Positions 36,770-45,557 of a stretch of 64,000 bases of DNA are shown in pieces (position 1 is the first letter of the stretch; each line of letters opens with the position of its first letter). The position numbers were made by a program, and so were the translations under genes. The notes under the pieces are model-generated. The model was not told the origin of the DNA. It ran no database searches and was given only the letters and a program-made list of their open reading frames with translations. Source of the DNA: Rothia similimucilaginosa (lineage in GTDB: Bacteria; Actinomycetota; Actinomycetes; Actinomycetales; Micrococcaceae); the NCBI RefSeq assembly GCF_029850875.1, contig NZ_JAOVAM010000001.1, positions 124,001 through 188,000 on the forward strand. The letters run 5' to 3'.

Positions 36770-36901
36770 TCGTATCTCCCTTAGTCAAAACCTCCGTGCG
36801 GGCACGGCGAAACGTCCCACGCACCGTACTGTACTCACATAACTATACCGTAGCGGAGGCGCACACCACCTCAGAAAGTGCACGCCACCGCCAGGAATAG
36901 G

Positions 36902-37669
36902 CTAGCGGGGGCGCGACGCAGCCGAAGCGCGCGCCTTCTCCACCAGCGAGTCGTCAATAGTGTTCGGCGTGAACTCGCCAAACTTACGCTGAGCCGCCTG
37001 CTCAATCAGGTAGTCCGAAATCTTCGGGTTCTTCGGCAGCAGCGAACCGTGCAGGTAGGTGCCAATCACATTGTGCACGCGCGCACCCTCATGCGAGTCG
37101 GTCACGTTGTTGCCCTCACCCTTGGTGACGGTCGCCAGCGGGGTGCAGCCGGAACCCAGGTAAGTCAGGCCCGAGTGGTTCTCAAAACCAATCACGGTGC
37201 CGAACTCCTCAGACTCCTCCACGATGTTGCCGATCAGGCGGTCATCGCCGCCGACCGTGTGCGCATCAAAAATGCCGATACCCTTCAGCACCTCACCCTC
37301 ACGGGTGCGGAACTCCTTGCCGAACAGCTGGTACAGGCCACAAATGACGAGCATCGGCACGCCAGCCTCAGCCAGCGAGCGCAGCGTGTCACCGTTCGCG
37401 TGCAGGTCGTCCTGAATCACGGACTGACCCGAGTCCTGGCCGCCGCCACCCAGAATGATGTCAACATCTTCCGGGAAAGGCTGACCGGGGTTGTGGTCCA
37501 GAATCTGCACGTCAAAGCCGTGCGCCTGCGCGCGACGAGCCAACGCCAGAGTGTTACCCCAGTCGCCGTAAATGTTCATGTCGAGCGGGTACAGCTGCAG
37601 AATACGCAGAGTCTTACCGTTATTGGGGCCGGAGGCGGGGGTGCCCTCAAAAGTGTGAGTTGCCGTCAT
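36902..37669 (-). CDS. gatD: lipid II isoglutaminyl synthase glutaminase subunit GatD
   Basis: This 255-residue class I glutamine amidotransferase-like protein supplies ammonia to MurT for amidating the D-Glu residue of the peptidoglycan stem peptide. The nucleophile is Cys110 in PMLVICGLYQLFG and the catalytic His is H207 in VIGTYLHGSLLPKNP. The conserved IILGGGGQDSGQ loop is present. The ATG overlaps the murT stop as TAATG, so the two subunits are translationally coupled, as expected for a stable complex. Confidence 0.95.
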   Translation of the reverse strand: MTATHTFEGTPASGPNNGKTLRILQLYPLDMNIYGDWGNTLALARRAQAHGFDVQILDHNPGQPFPEDVDIILGGGGQDSGQSVIQDDLHANGDTLRSLAEAGVPMLVICGLYQLFGKEFRTREGEVLKGIGIFDAHTVGGDDRLIGNIVEESEEFGTVIGFENHSGLTYLGSGCTPLATVTKGEGNNVTDSHEGARVHNVIGTYLHGSLLPKNPKISDYLIEQAAQRKFGEFTPNTIDDSLVEKARASAASRPR

Positions 37670-38943
37670 TAGGAGACCCTCTCAACGTCAGTGATCTTTG
37701 CGAGCTCTTCACGCAGAGCCAGCATTGCGGTGTAGGTGCAGAAAATACGCATGGGCGCGTTACCGCTGGAGGCAATGAAGCCCTTGAGCGCATCGGCGAG
37801 GTTCTCGTTGACCTCGTCAACCTTCACGCCGTCATGCTCCAGGCGCAGCGCCATATCCCAGGCACGCACACCCGAAACCATCTGCACGCCGGTCTTCTTC
37901 AAGCTGTCGAAGTCAACATCCCACAGCCAGGACACGTCACGACCGTCAGCGTACTGGTCGTTAATCGTGATCATGGTGGCGTAGTCGTCAGCGTTCGCGC
38001 TCGCCAGGGACAGGCGGAAACCGCTCGGGTTCTTCACCAGCAGCAGCTGCAGCGGGCGGCCGTTCACGTTCAGAGTCTCACCGCGACCGAAGGCGGGGGT
38101 AATCTTCGCCAGCTCCGCGATGAGCTTATCTTCGTTGAGCTTCTCGCCCATGACGGCGCGGGTCAGCGCCATAGCGCCTGCCGCGTTGAAGATGTTGTAA
38201 ATGCCGTAGAGGTTGATCTCGCCGACTCGCTCCACACCCGCCAGGTCGAAGGTTGCGGAGGTGCCGGAGAACGCGGTCAGGGTGACATCAGCCTCGGGCA
38301 GGGTTGCCTTCGCGACAGTGCCGCCGCGCATCTCATCGTCCGAGGGGAAGTACGAGCGCAGGGACTCATCCAGACCGTAATACTTGACGGTCACGCCAGG
38401 CTGCACGTTCTCAGCGAGGGAGCGGATGCGCGGGTCCTCACGGTTGAGCACCACGGTACCGGTCGTTGCGGAGGCGACGGTCGCCAGCATGCGGCGGGTC
38501 GTGTCAATCTCACCGAAACGGTCCAGCTGGTCACGCAGAACGTTCAGCAACAGAGCGTAGTCGGGCTTGACGGCCTTGACGAAGTGCACGGCGTGCGCCT
38601 CGTCCAGCTCAAGCACAGCAATATCAGCGTCAAGCTTGCCGCCGAGGGTCATCTCGCCCAGCAGTGCCGCGGCGACACCGCGCACAAAGTTCGAACCGGT
38701 GCGGTTAGTGAAAACCTTCAGACCCTGAGCTTCAAGCAGCTGCACAGCCATCTTCGTGGTGGTGGTCTTACCGTTCGTGCCGGAGACAACAACCACACCG
38801 TAGGGCAGCTTCGCGAGCTCTTCAGCGACGAAGTCGGGGTGCAATTTTTCCATGACAAGGCCGGGGAAGGCGGAGCCGCCGCCGCGAAGCTTAGTCGCGG
38901 CGCGTACGCCCTGGCCGAGAAGACGAATGAGGGGTTTGGACAT
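37669..38943 (-). CDS. murT: lipid II isoglutaminyl synthase subunit MurT (Mur ligase family)
   Basis: This protein of about 424 residues starts at MSKPLIRLLGQG; an ATG three codons upstream at 38952 is also possible. The Mur-ligase ATP site is VVVVSGTNGKTTTTK. NRTGSNFVRGV and LELDEAHAVHFVKAVKPDY follow, with the C-terminal DUF1727 domain (GEINLYGIYNIFNAAGAMAL onward). It uses ATP and GatD-derived ammonia to amidate lipid II D-glutamate, a modification that aids crosslinking and resistance to host enzymes. The segment where staphylococcal MurT has a four-cysteine zinc ribbon contains no cysteine here. Confidence 0.95.
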   Translation of the reverse strand: MSKPLIRLLGQGVRAATKLRGGGSAFPGLVMEKLHPDFVAEELAKLPYGVVVVSGTNGKTTTTKMAVQLLEAQGLKVFTNRTGSNFVRGVAAALLGEMTLGGKLDADIAVLELDEAHAVHFVKAVKPDYALLLNVLRDQLDRFGEIDTTRRMLATVASATTGTVVLNREDPRIRSLAENVQPGVTVKYYGLDESLRSYFPSDDEMRGGTVAKATLPEADVTLTAFSGTSATFDLAGVERVGEINLYGIYNIFNAAGAMALTRAVMGEKLNEDKLIAELAKITPAFGRGETLNVNGRPLQLLLVKNPSGFRLSLASANADDYATMITINDQYADGRDVSWLWDVDFDSLKKTGVQMVSGVRAWDMALRLEHDGVKVDEVNENLADALKGFIASSGNAPMRIFCTYTAMLALREELAKITDVERVS

Positions 38944-39091
38944 GCTTACCATTTTAGTACACGCACGCCAGCGGCTGAATGGTCCGCCGGGCCCGTTCGC
39001 TCATGCCGGACGGGGCGGGGTTACTGGGGGGGTTTTGGTGTGGGGCTCCGGCTAGGGCGGAGCGCCGGGGGTATTAAAACAGCGAGCCCGT

Positions 39092-40294
39092 TTAGAACAG
39101 AGAACCCTGCACCCTCACCCGCGTGAACTCCTTCGCGGGCTCCACCAGCACGTTCCGCCACGCGGCAGTATTCACCAGGAACGCCGCGTCAGCATCGCCG
39201 GTGTGGGCGCTCAAAAACTGACCCGCCGCACCGGTACAGAAGAAACCAGCCGCTCCGCTCTCGGTTCCGGAATCGCCCAGACCGGGATCACACGGTGCCA
39301 GAGGTTCGGGTGATTGCGCCCGCAGAGCCGCGTAGGGGCGGTTCATGGCAAGCGACGGAATCCACGGCTCATCCAGGGCGGTGAGCGGCACCTCCAGCTC
39401 GGTGCGTGCTAGTTCGGCGAGCGCTTCGCGGGCGCGGGCAACCGCCTCCTGATGGGCAACACGAAGCTGCGCGCCGGGCAGCGGGTTCGTCCAGGCGCGG
39501 TACTTGCTCGCCACCTGCTTGACCTGCGGAATCTTCGCGAGAGCGGTCACGGCGTCCTCGGCGCGGCGAATGGCAAGCCCGTCGGGTGCGAGCGCAATGT
39601 AGGTGGCGGTGGCGACCGCCTGCTCATCCAGGCGGCGCGGGGTCGAATGCAGGGAGCTCGTGCCGACCTTGTGCGTGCCGTCGGGGAAGGTCGCGATGTA
39701 GAGGCGATGCTCCAGCATAGCGTAGGCGCGCATGGATTCGGTGAGCGTTCCGGGGTACAGGTGCGCGCTGTGCAGGGCGGTAAATTCGTCGCGGGCGGTG
39801 CAGCGCGGGCACTGCTGGCCACGCTGGATGCGGGTGCCCTCCGGGCAGGGTACGCGGCGGATTCCCGCGGATTCGGTGGCGGCGTCATTGCTCGTGCCGG
39901 TGGTGTATCCGGCGCAGTAGCGGTAGAGTTCCCCCTCGCTATCGCGCGGAATGCGCAACCCCAGGTAGGCGCCGGGGGTCAATGGAATCTGGATGCGAAC
40001 CCCGCTCGGGCGGTAAACCTGGGCGGGGTTGCTTTCCTGGATAGGGGCGTTCTCCCCCGCCGTGTGAGATGTCGTCTGAGGCGCTGAGTTGCGCACTCCT
40101 TCAGCGGCTCCGCCGGGTACGACGGGCTCCACCTCAATCAGCGGGCGGCGGTTGGACCAACGGATCTGCCTCCAGATGAGCAGCTGCGGCGCGCTTGCAA
40201 AATCACCGGCACCGGCGGCATTACCGGCGGTGGCATCAGCAGGCATGGCAGAAAACTCGTCGAAAGCGGTCTCAAGCAGGTTGGGGTAGTCCAT
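39092..40294 (-). CDS. DUF2797 domain-containing protein
   Basis: This 400-residue protein has a DUF2797-like core: GYTTG near 130, a cysteine pair CPRC (with an earlier C-P-E-G segment), the H-S-A-H stretch, then YIATFPDGTHKVGTSSLHST and RRLDEQAVATATYIAL. The pattern recalls a small GIY-YIG-like fold with a metal-binding Cys cluster. The N-terminal ~100 residues and a C-terminal acidic Gly-rich part (PLAPCDPGLGDSGTESG) are less conserved. DUF2797 has no established function. It is transcribed toward murT but separated by about 150 nt, so operon membership is uncertain. Confidence 0.75.
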   Translation of the reverse strand: MDYPNLLETAFDEFSAMPADATAGNAAGAGDFASAPQLLIWRQIRWSNRRPLIEVEPVVPGGAAEGVRNSAPQTTSHTAGENAPIQESNPAQVYRPSGVRIQIPLTPGAYLGLRIPRDSEGELYRYCAGYTTGTSNDAATESAGIRRVPCPEGTRIQRGQQCPRCTARDEFTALHSAHLYPGTLTESMRAYAMLEHRLYIATFPDGTHKVGTSSLHSTPRRLDEQAVATATYIALAPDGLAIRRAEDAVTALAKIPQVKQVASKYRAWTNPLPGAQLRVAHQEAVARAREALAELARTELEVPLTALDEPWIPSLAMNRPYAALRAQSPEPLAPCDPGLGDSGTESGAAGFFCTGAAGQFLSAHTGDADAAFLVNTAAWRNVLVEPAKEFTRVRVQGSLF

Positions 40295-40793
40295 AGCATT
40301 CCACTCTAGCGGGTCTGGCTAGTTCTCTCACGGGGTGGGGGGGCGGTGCATCCGGTATCGCACCTTCGGTGGCGCATCCTCATGCGTTCAGTACAGGCGC
40401 ATATCCTCGGAAGGAAAAAGAGGCCAGCGTCCTTCACGCTGATCCGCACCCCCGCAGTGTTGCCGTGCGTTCACGCACGGCGGGGTGGGTTCTCAGCTGA
40501 GGCGCTGACCTCTGTGGTTGAGGCAGGGCGCTTACCCTGCCAAGCCCGAAAGCGATCGGTGACCGCTATTTTTCGGTGAGCTATGCGGTGTTCATGGAAG
40601 CCGGAAGCTTCCCCGCAGCGTCGCTGCATTTAAAACTTTGCCATACATAGCAGACGTAACATCATTCAAATGAGCGTTAAACACCTAATCTACGCATTTA
40701 TGAAGCAAATTTTTTCTGCACTGGTTTGCAAATTGAAGCAATGGGTGCAGATTCGCAAACTCACCAAGCCTCTCAACCGGCGCACCGGGCCAT
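40295..40793. other. 499-nt intergenic region
   Basis: No convincing gene is seen between DUF2797 and the HIT protein gene. Two hairpins are visible: a perfect 7-bp one at 40463-40480 (CCGTGCG/CGCACGG) and one near 40522-40542 (GGCAGGG/CCCTGCC). The last ~180 nt before the HIT stop are AT-richer than their surroundings. A 77-codon open frame on the plus strand (40346-40579) lacks a ribosome site and protein-like composition. Confidence 0.5.
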
Positions 40794-41369
40794 CTAGCTG
40801 AGGCGGGCAAACCCCTCCGCAATCGCAGAACGCATATCATCCAGCGTGCGGGACATAGTCTTGGTGTGAGCGATAATCGGCAGGAAATTCGTATCCCCAC
40901 TCCAGCGCGGCAGAATGTGCTGATGCAGGTGATCAGCAATGCCCGCGCCGCCCACCTTGCCCTGATTAATGCCAATGTTGAAGCCGTCATTATGCGACAC
41001 CTCGCGCAGAACCTTCATAGCGAGCTGGGTCAGCTGCGCAATCTCCATGGTTTCCGCCTCGGTCGCATCATCGTAAAACGGGATGTGGCGATACGGGCAG
41101 ACCAGCAGGTGCCCGGGGTTGTACGGGTAGAGGTTGAGAATCACGAAGGCGTGCTCGCCGCGGTGCACAATCAGCGACTCCTCATCACTGCGGCTGGGCG
41201 CAGTGCAGAAAGGGCAGGTCTTCTCGGTGTAGTCCTTCTGGCCGCCGCTCACGTAGGCGGTGCGGTGAGGGGTCCACAGGCGCTGGAACTGGTCCGGTGC
41301 GCCGGGCAGCTCGAAGGAATCCTGCACCGAGGCTGCGGTGCCATGCTCGGGGGTCGTGTTCTCGCTCAT
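40794..41369 (-). CDS. HIT family hydrolase/phosphorylase
   Basis: This 191-residue protein is of the HIT superfamily. The histidine triad is H147-L-H149-Q-H151 in DHLHQHILPRW, with the family helper motif NPGHLLVCPYRHIPFYDDAT near 84-103. An N-terminal Cys pair C52-x-x-C55 (TCPFC) is typical of actinobacterial AP4A-phosphorylase or ATP-adenylyltransferase-like HIT proteins that bind zinc. They act on dinucleoside polyphosphates or nucleotidyl conjugates; the exact substrate cannot be read here. Its start has no close upstream partner on the same strand. Confidence 0.9.
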   Translation of the reverse strand: MSENTTPEHGTAASVQDSFELPGAPDQFQRLWTPHRTAYVSGGQKDYTEKTCPFCTAPSRSDEESLIVHRGEHAFVILNLYPYNPGHLLVCPYRHIPFYDDATEAETMEIAQLTQLAMKVLREVSHNDGFNIGINQGKVGGAGIADHLHQHILPRWSGDTNFLPIIAHTKTMSRTLDDMRSAIAEGFARLS

Positions 41370-41456
41370 AGTCCCATTCTATAACCCGCACGCGGCAACG
41401 GGAACGCCCGGCCCGTCATGCGTGCCAGATATGAGATAACTCCCCCGGCAGCGCGC

Positions 41457-42119
41457 TTAGCTGTGCTGCTTTTCCAAGTGAATGATGCGGGTGGCACCCT
41501 CAAAGGTCATGGGGAAGCTCAGCACGCCGTCCTCCATGACGAATTCCTTGGTTTCCTTATCGGAGGCGTACGGCGCGTGGCTCAGCTTCGCATGGTCCAC
41601 GTGCGAAATGTAGCTGAAGTTGCCGGTCTTCGCCTCGAAAGTGCCAACCCAGAAGGGGGTTGCCAGCTCTTCGTGGTTCAGGTGGTAGGTGACCTCGATA
41701 ATGCCGTCGTGAATGACTGCGTCCATGTAGTTCTCGAGATTGGTAGAGTCCTGCTGAACCCAGGTGCCGTCCATGATTTTCTGCGAGCGCGCAACGGCTG
41801 CCGAGGAAGGCATGGGCGCCGCGGTGTATGCGGTCTGTTCCTGAGCATCCGGCGTATAGCTACCGGCACCCGCCGGCGCGGGGGTTTCAGTGGGCTGGGT
41901 CGCGGTAGGGTGAATCGACGGGTCCTGCGAGGTATTGACCGCCGCCTTAATTCCGGTGCTGTCGTCGCCGGGGGCGGGAACGGCGCTGGGCTCGACGGTT
42001 TCAAAAGCTGCGGGGTCAACAACCGCACTTGCGGAGGCGTTATTCGGTGCGGGTGCACACGCGGTGAGAGAGAGCGCGCCGAGTAGAGCGAGCGCGCCCA
42101 GAGTGGACTTAGGTACCAC
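41457..42119 (-). CDS. lipoprotein of unknown function
   Basis: This 220-residue protein begins MVPKSTLGALALLGALSLTAC with a lipobox LTAC, so Cys21 should be lipid-modified and the protein held on the outer face of the membrane. Residues about 25-115 are a Pro/Ala/Thr-rich disordered linker. The C-terminal ~100 residues look folded with alternating strands (IMDGTWVQQDSTNLENYMD, IIEVTYHLNHEELATPFWV). No known domain is recognised. A promoter is likely in the 414-nt gap upstream. Confidence 0.8.
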   Translation of the reverse strand: MVPKSTLGALALLGALSLTACAPAPNNASASAVVDPAAFETVEPSAVPAPGDDSTGIKAAVNTSQDPSIHPTATQPTETPAPAGAGSYTPDAQEQTAYTAAPMPSSAAVARSQKIMDGTWVQQDSTNLENYMDAVIHDGIIEVTYHLNHEELATPFWVGTFEAKTGNFSYISHVDHAKLSHAPYASDKETKEFVMEDGVLSFPMTFEGATRIIHLEKQHS

Positions 42120-42533
42120 GAACGTGTCCTAACAGAGTTATGTGTTTGAGTGAGTTTGTGAGTTGAGTGGTGCCTCCCCGTGAGTGAGGTGGGGATACGA
42201 CGACACCCCGTAGCGCATTGAGGCTACAGGGCGTTCGATAACCGGCACGGTAGATAGTTTATAGGCTCTGGCTAGGAGTTTCACCAGTGGCGGCCATTTT
42301 TAAAAGATAGTTTGGTCACATTAGATCTTAAGTTGAGGGGTTTTTCGCGCACACGAGCCCCAATTTGCACTCTCCACGGGCTAATTTTGCCTCGACAAGG
42401 CGAAATATCCCGCACGGTGGCGTGGGCGGCAATTTTCTTGCCTTCGTCTTGCCTTCGCGTGGGCTCGGCACCCAAACCCACCGCTTCAATAAGTATGCGG
42501 TGTGGGTTTGAGCGCCAAGCCTCAACTGAACTG
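42120..42533. other. intergenic region: channel terminator and lipoprotein promoter
   Basis: This 414-nt gap lies between the potassium channel end and the lipoprotein start. The hairpin at 42473-42508 (CAAACCCACCGC with GCGGTGTGGGTTT, one bulge) probably ends the channel transcript. The AT-rich segment nearer the lipoprotein likely holds its promoter. No gene is seen. Confidence 0.45.
42473..42508 (-). terminator. terminator-like hairpin downstream of the channel gene
   Basis: A 12-bp stem with one bulged base lies 26 nt past the channel stop. No U-run follows. Confidence 0.45.
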
Positions 42534-44165
42534 TTATATCTGCGCTGCTATCTGCGCTACCGCAACCTCATGAGATGCCGAGGAGTCGGCAGGTTCACCA
42601 GCCCGCGCGGCGCCGGGCGCGGTGTTCGGGGTAGCCTCCGCAGAAGCTGCCGCAGCAGCACCCGGAGCGCCAGGAGTACCAGGGGCAGTAAAGCCCGCGG
42701 CGGCGCTGAAACCGGCGCGGCGTGCCGCCTCCGCCTCCGAAGGAACCGGGTGCACGCCGTCCTCATCCACGACCTCACGCAACGTGTAATCGTGGGCTTC
42801 ACGGCGCGCATACTCACGAGCTAGCAGGGCGCGCAGCTCAGAAATCTCCTGGCGAAGATCGTCCACGTCAGCCTTGGTTGCGGGGTGCTCCTGTTCCTCC
42901 ACTCCCCCGATTTTCTCGATAATCCAGCTCGCGAGCGCACCGGTAGCAACCGCGACCAAGCCCCCGCCGTACAGCATGACGATCACGGCGATGACCCTGC
43001 CGATACCGGTGACCGGGTAAACGTCTCCGTAGCCGACCGTGGCGAGGGTCGTGAACATCCACCAGTAGGCGGTGGGCAGGTCACGAATCATCGCGCCCGG
43101 CTCGGAGGACTCCACCGAATAGATCGACAGGGCAAACATGATGATGAAGATCGCGGTGTAGCCGAAGAGCTTCATCCCCAGTTCGGAGAGCCTCTTGTAT
43201 TGGCGGTTGGCGGTCAGGTGAATCATGGCCAGGAAGCTAACGATACGCCACGCCGGCAGCAGCACGATGGCCAGGTTCATCAGGTTGTGCGTGATGAAGT
43301 AGAGTCGCCGCGGCGCCAGGTACAGGCGCACGCAGTAGTCGGCGGCGAAGAGGCCCCACAGAATCATCTGAATGATGTTGAGGTACCCGTCGTACGGCTC
43401 CTGAATACGCGTGCTCATGATGGGCGCGGCGAACGCAAGCAGGTACAGCACGGACGCCACGAACATGGGCGTGGAAGTGCGGTCTTCCCACGCGGCCAGG
43501 TTCTTCTCGCCGCGGTACTTGCTGAGCGTGCGGAAGAGGCGGGTTCGCGGAGTGCGACGCGGCGGGTCCGTGACGGTGCGGGTGACCGTGCGAATGGTCG
43601 TGGTGTGCGTTTCGGGTTCGCCCGCGTCAATAATCTCGGCGGCACTATCAGGGTTACCCTGGGTGCCTGCCTTCTGGGTGCCAGCTTTCTGGTCGCCCTT
43701 GCCGTGCGGGTGATGCGTGGTGCGGGTGATGCGACGCTCCTCGCGGTGCGTACCGTCCGGCGCGTCGGTGGTGGCGTACTCTTCGACGACCTCTTCGTAG
43801 TCGTCGTCGGGGTCCAGGTCGGTGGAGTAGACGGAGTGGGTGCTGTCCAGGCGGGCGCTATCAATCTGCACGGCATCAACCTGTACTGCCTCCATGCCGG
43901 GGGCGGTAGCCTCTGCGGGGCTACTTGCTGCAGCACTAGTTTTGGCGGCACTGGATTCTGCCGGTGCCGACTGGGTATAACCAGCCTTCGTGGTATTCTC
44001 AGCGGCGGCTTCAGATGCGGTAGTTTCAGATGCAACAGTTTCAGGGCGCGCAGACGCACCCACCGGGCTGTTCCCCGGAATATTGCCCGAGGTATTCCCC
44101 GAGGTATTGGGTGCTGTGCCGTTCTTTACCGTGTTGTCTGTCTGGTTCTGTTCTGCCTTATCCAT
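42534..44165 (-). CDS. voltage-gated-type potassium channel with long disordered tails
   Basis: The start at 44165 (MDKAEQNQTDN, 543 residues) is preferred; the 119 upstream codons are Arg-rich and unlikely to be translated. Residues 1-230 are low-complexity Ser/Thr/Ala/Glu. Helices follow near 234-252, 262-284, 292-318 and 330-350 (S1-S6-like), then the pore loop with selectivity filter TVGYGD at 376-381, then the last helix (GRVIAVIVMLYGGGLVAVATG). A coiled-coil stretch (VDDLRQEISELRALLAREYA) and another Ala/Gly/Pro tail end it. The filter marks K+ conduction; there is no cyclic-nucleotide or RCK domain. Divergent from the 44404 lipoprotein gene. Confidence 0.9.
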   Translation of the reverse strand: MDKAEQNQTDNTVKNGTAPNTSGNTSGNIPGNSPVGASARPETVASETTASEAAAENTTKAGYTQSAPAESSAAKTSAAASSPAEATAPGMEAVQVDAVQIDSARLDSTHSVYSTDLDPDDDYEEVVEEYATTDAPDGTHREERRITRTTHHPHGKGDQKAGTQKAGTQGNPDSAAEIIDAGEPETHTTTIRTVTRTVTDPPRRTPRTRLFRTLSKYRGEKNLAAWEDRTSTPMFVASVLYLLAFAAPIMSTRIQEPYDGYLNIIQMILWGLFAADYCVRLYLAPRRLYFITHNLMNLAIVLLPAWRIVSFLAMIHLTANRQYKRLSELGMKLFGYTAIFIIMFALSIYSVESSEPGAMIRDLPTAYWWMFTTLATVGYGDVYPVTGIGRVIAVIVMLYGGGLVAVATGALASWIIEKIGGVEEQEHPATKADVDDLRQEISELRALLAREYARREAHDYTLREVVDEDGVHPVPSEAEAARRAGFSAAAGFTAPGTPGAPGAAAAASAEATPNTAPGAARAGEPADSSASHEVAVAQIAAQI

Positions 44166-44403
44166 AGTGTGAATGATACTCCACGCCGTTGCGTTTGCGT
44201 TTCTATTTCGTTGCACTGTGGTCTTCGTCTGGCGGTCTTTACGCCGTGCTGTGGTCTTTGCACGGTGAGCATTTAACCTGACACAATATGTGGTGTATCC
44301 ATCACGTCGGTTGCGCCGCCCCGCAATGTTACTGCCTCGCAGTGTTGCTGCCCCGTTGCGTTGCGGTCCCGTTGCGTTGCCGACCCGCACATCGGAGTGC
44401 TTC
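44166..44403. promoter_or_regulatory. divergent promoter region of channel and lipoprotein genes
   Basis: This 238-nt region separates two divergent starts. It is rich in short direct repeats (GTTGCGTTGC near 44353 and 44370; CTGTGGTCTT twice in 44215-44265). These could be regulator binding sites, but no motif is recognised. Confidence 0.35.
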
Positions 44404-45318
44404 ATGCCTTCACACACCGCCGCTTTCCAGACCCTGTTCTTCCGCCAGTCAGGTTTCCGCCAGCTGGGCGCGAGCCTCTGCCTGTCAGGTGCGCTCGCCG
44501 TCGCCCTGGGTGGGTGCGCCACCTTGAATTCCTCCCCTTCTGCTTCTGCGGAGGCTTCGTCTGAGCCGACGGCGGCGAGCCACGCAACGGCGCCGGTGAT
44601 TCAGGATTCTGAGGGTTTCCGCCTGTTTACGGGCCGCGGCGCGGTTGAGGAGGCGGTCTTTGAGGGCCCCGCGGCTCCCGCTACTTATTCGTATGTGGAG
44701 TTTGAGCGTCGCGGTGAGCCTGAGGGCACTATGAAGGTTTCGGTCGCGGACGGTTCGGGTACCACGGTTGAGGTGATTGCTGGCGGTTCGGGTGAGGGTG
44801 CGGGCGTGTGGGTTCGTAATACGGCGAGCGCGACGGCGCCGAGTCCTTCTAGTACCGGTCCTTCTGGTTCCGCTAAGTCTGCCGGTGCGGTGAGTGTGCC
44901 GTATAGTTCGGCGCGTGTGACGGCTTCGACCTCGCAGCTGACTGATGACGCGCAGTGGATGGTATCGGTTCGTGCGGCGGGCGTGGATGCTTCGGGCAAG
45001 TTCACTGCGCCTGATGGTGTGCCATTGACGAGTCAGGGCGCGGAGGTTGGTGAGATTCAGATGCAGGGCAGCCGCGGTTTTGTGCACGATACGGGTGCGA
45101 GCGGCGGTTCGGTGGCTGTGGAGAACCGTTCGGGTGCGAAGATGACGGTGTATTGTGCGGGTGTGGATCGTAAGGAGCGTAGTGTGCCTGCGGGTGGTCG
45201 CGTGTTTGTGGAGGATTTGGGGGTGCGTGCTTCGGCGGGTTCTCCCCTGTTTTGTGGTGTGGTGACTTCTGATAGTGCTGCTAGCTGGAATGTTACGGCG
45301 CTCGGCGGTCGCGCCTAA
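44404..45318 (+). CDS. lipoprotein/secreted protein of unknown function
   Basis: The start at 44404 (MPSHTAAFQTLFFRQSGFRQ) gives a signal peptide ending in a lipobox (VALGGC, Cys38). The mature part is Ser/Ala/Gly-rich at first (SSPSASAEASSEPTAAS), then a beta-rich domain of about 250 residues (TFDDVEGPAAPATYSYVEFERR-like pattern) with two Cys near the C-terminus (VYCAGVDRK and SPLFCGVV). These could form a disulfide outside the cell. I do not recognise a family. It is divergent from the potassium channel gene, so the two may share control. Confidence 0.75.
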   Translation: MPSHTAAFQTLFFRQSGFRQLGASLCLSGALAVALGGCATLNSSPSASAEASSEPTAASHATAPVIQDSEGFRLFTGRGAVEEAVFEGPAAPATYSYVEFERRGEPEGTMKVSVADGSGTTVEVIAGGSGEGAGVWVRNTASATAPSPSSTGPSGSAKSAGAVSVPYSSARVTASTSQLTDDAQWMVSVRAAGVDASGKFTAPDGVPLTSQGAEVGEIQMQGSRGFVHDTGASGGSVAVENRSGAKMTVYCAGVDRKERSVPAGGRVFVEDLGVRASAGSPLFCGVVTSDSAASWNVTALGGRA

Positions 45319-45461
45319 CAGCAGCCGCAGCGTTCAGAGTGTGGTGGGTGCGCCTCCGCAAGCCCGCGCTTACTCCCCCGGAAAACCAGCAAACACGCGG
45401 CAAAGCTACGCATCAGCACGGTGTATAACCCACTCCCCTTATGGTGACAAGTAGTCGCCAA

Positions 45462-45479
45462 GCTTAGCCATAGCTAAGC
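45462..45479. promoter_or_regulatory. operator-like palindrome upstream of D-lactate dehydrogenase-type gene
   Basis: A perfect 7-bp inverted repeat GCTTAGC (45462-45468) / GCTAAGC (45473-45479) with a 4-nt spacer lies about 80 nt before the 45558 start. Its size and position fit a repressor operator, for example GntR-type, or a small hairpin. Confidence 0.4.
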
Positions 45480-45557
45480 GGAAAAGACGGCGTTCAAAGG
45501 AAGATACTGGAATAAAGACAGCATTCACACACCTGTCACCAGTAAGGAAGCAAGATC

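Noticed and set aside
40346-40579. 77-codon plus-strand frame in the DUF2797-HIT gap
   Set aside because: No ribosome site, mixed composition and no recognisable family; listed only as intergenic.
42281-42525. Short minus-strand frames in the channel-lipoprotein gap
   Set aside because: They overlap each other in different frames, contain the channel terminator hairpin and lack ribosome sites.
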